Below, piece after piece: positions 38,076-38,093 of a stretch of 38,093 bases of DNA (its first letter is position 1; each line of letters opens with the position of its first letter). A program made the position numbers and the translations under genes. This stretch comes from Stentor coeruleus. Taxonomy: Eukaryota > Ciliophora > Heterotrichea > Heterotrichida > Stentoridae. The notes beneath the pieces were generated by a model. That model worked only from the letters and a program-made list of their open reading frames with translations. It made no database searches and had not been told where the DNA came from. The stretch lies in NCBI GenBank assembly GCA_001970955.1, contig MPUH01000727.1, forward strand, positions 1-38,093. Direction: 5' to 3'.

Positions 38076-38093
38076 CTTATATATAATCAGGTC

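Noticed and set aside
1..38093. CRISPR array, transposon or telomere
   Set aside because: No spaced repeats, transposase-like frame, terminal inverted repeats or telomeric tandem repeats were seen.

Overview
The window looks like macronuclear DNA of a heterotrich ciliate, most probably Stentor. It is very AT-rich and gene-dense on both strands. Two genes contain recognisable introns of exactly 15 nt (GTAACATATATGTAG at 7088-7102 and, on the minus strand, GTATAAAATATATAG at 25820-25806). Open frames end at TAA, TAG and, in one case, TGA, so the standard genetic code applies. Stentor coeruleus is known for the standard code and 15-16 nt introns. No bacterial, viral or transposon signature was seen. 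Seven single n bases occur; six join direct duplications of about 60-110 bp, the usual trace of overlapping contigs that were scaffolded without merging.

Layout. 1-4.4 kb: a gene-poor AT-rich zone with two paralogous Cys-rich proteins of an unknown, probably lineage-specific family. 4.8-9.1 kb: an RNA-biology and cilium cluster: an Alba-domain protein with an RG-rich tail and a small unknown protein just upstream in the same frame (minus), then RBM34/Nop12-like and the dynein-2 intermediate chain WDR60/DYNC2I1 (plus). 10-16.4 kb: a TPR protein with a long charged tail, then two head-to-head kelch proteins. 16.9-21.6 kb: a protein with a putative zinc knuckle, a coiled-coil protein, and an otubain-like protein lacking the catalytic Cys and His. 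22-26 kb (minus): a secreted Cys-rich, probably GPI-anchored protein, the ribosome-biogenesis factor UTP25, and a NudE/NDEL1 homologue with one 15-nt intron. 26.6-27.6 kb: remains of a SHIPPO/ODF3 (CIMAP)-type gene full of stops and frameshifts. 27.8-28.3 kb: ribosomal protein eS31 fused to a shortened, degenerate ubiquitin. 28.9-34.0 kb: a giant type I membrane protein with PPC-like repeats. 34.3-35.1 kb: an unknown protein. 35.4-36.5 kb: selenophosphate synthetase (SPS2/SelD) with an in-frame TGA at the active-site selenocysteine position and a SECIS-like hairpin directly after its stop. 37.3-38.1 kb: a tiny ORF and a probable gene fragment.

How the genes relate. There is no operon-like pathway cluster. 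Recurrent themes are cilium and dynein biology (WDR60, NudE, the dead SHIPPO gene), ribosome and RNA biology (RBM34, UTP25, eS31, Alba) and surface proteins (GPI-type and PPC-repeat). The strongest results are the selenocysteine-encoding SPS2 with its SECIS candidate, which a standard caller truncates, the unrecorded SHIPPO pseudogene, the inactive otubain-like protein, the degenerate ubiquitin on eS31, and two same-strand gene pairs (6 and 16 bp apart) whose junctions could be read through or spliced in frame. A base-composition polarity (C over G at 5' ends, G over C at 3' ends of genes) also seems to mark gene boundaries.
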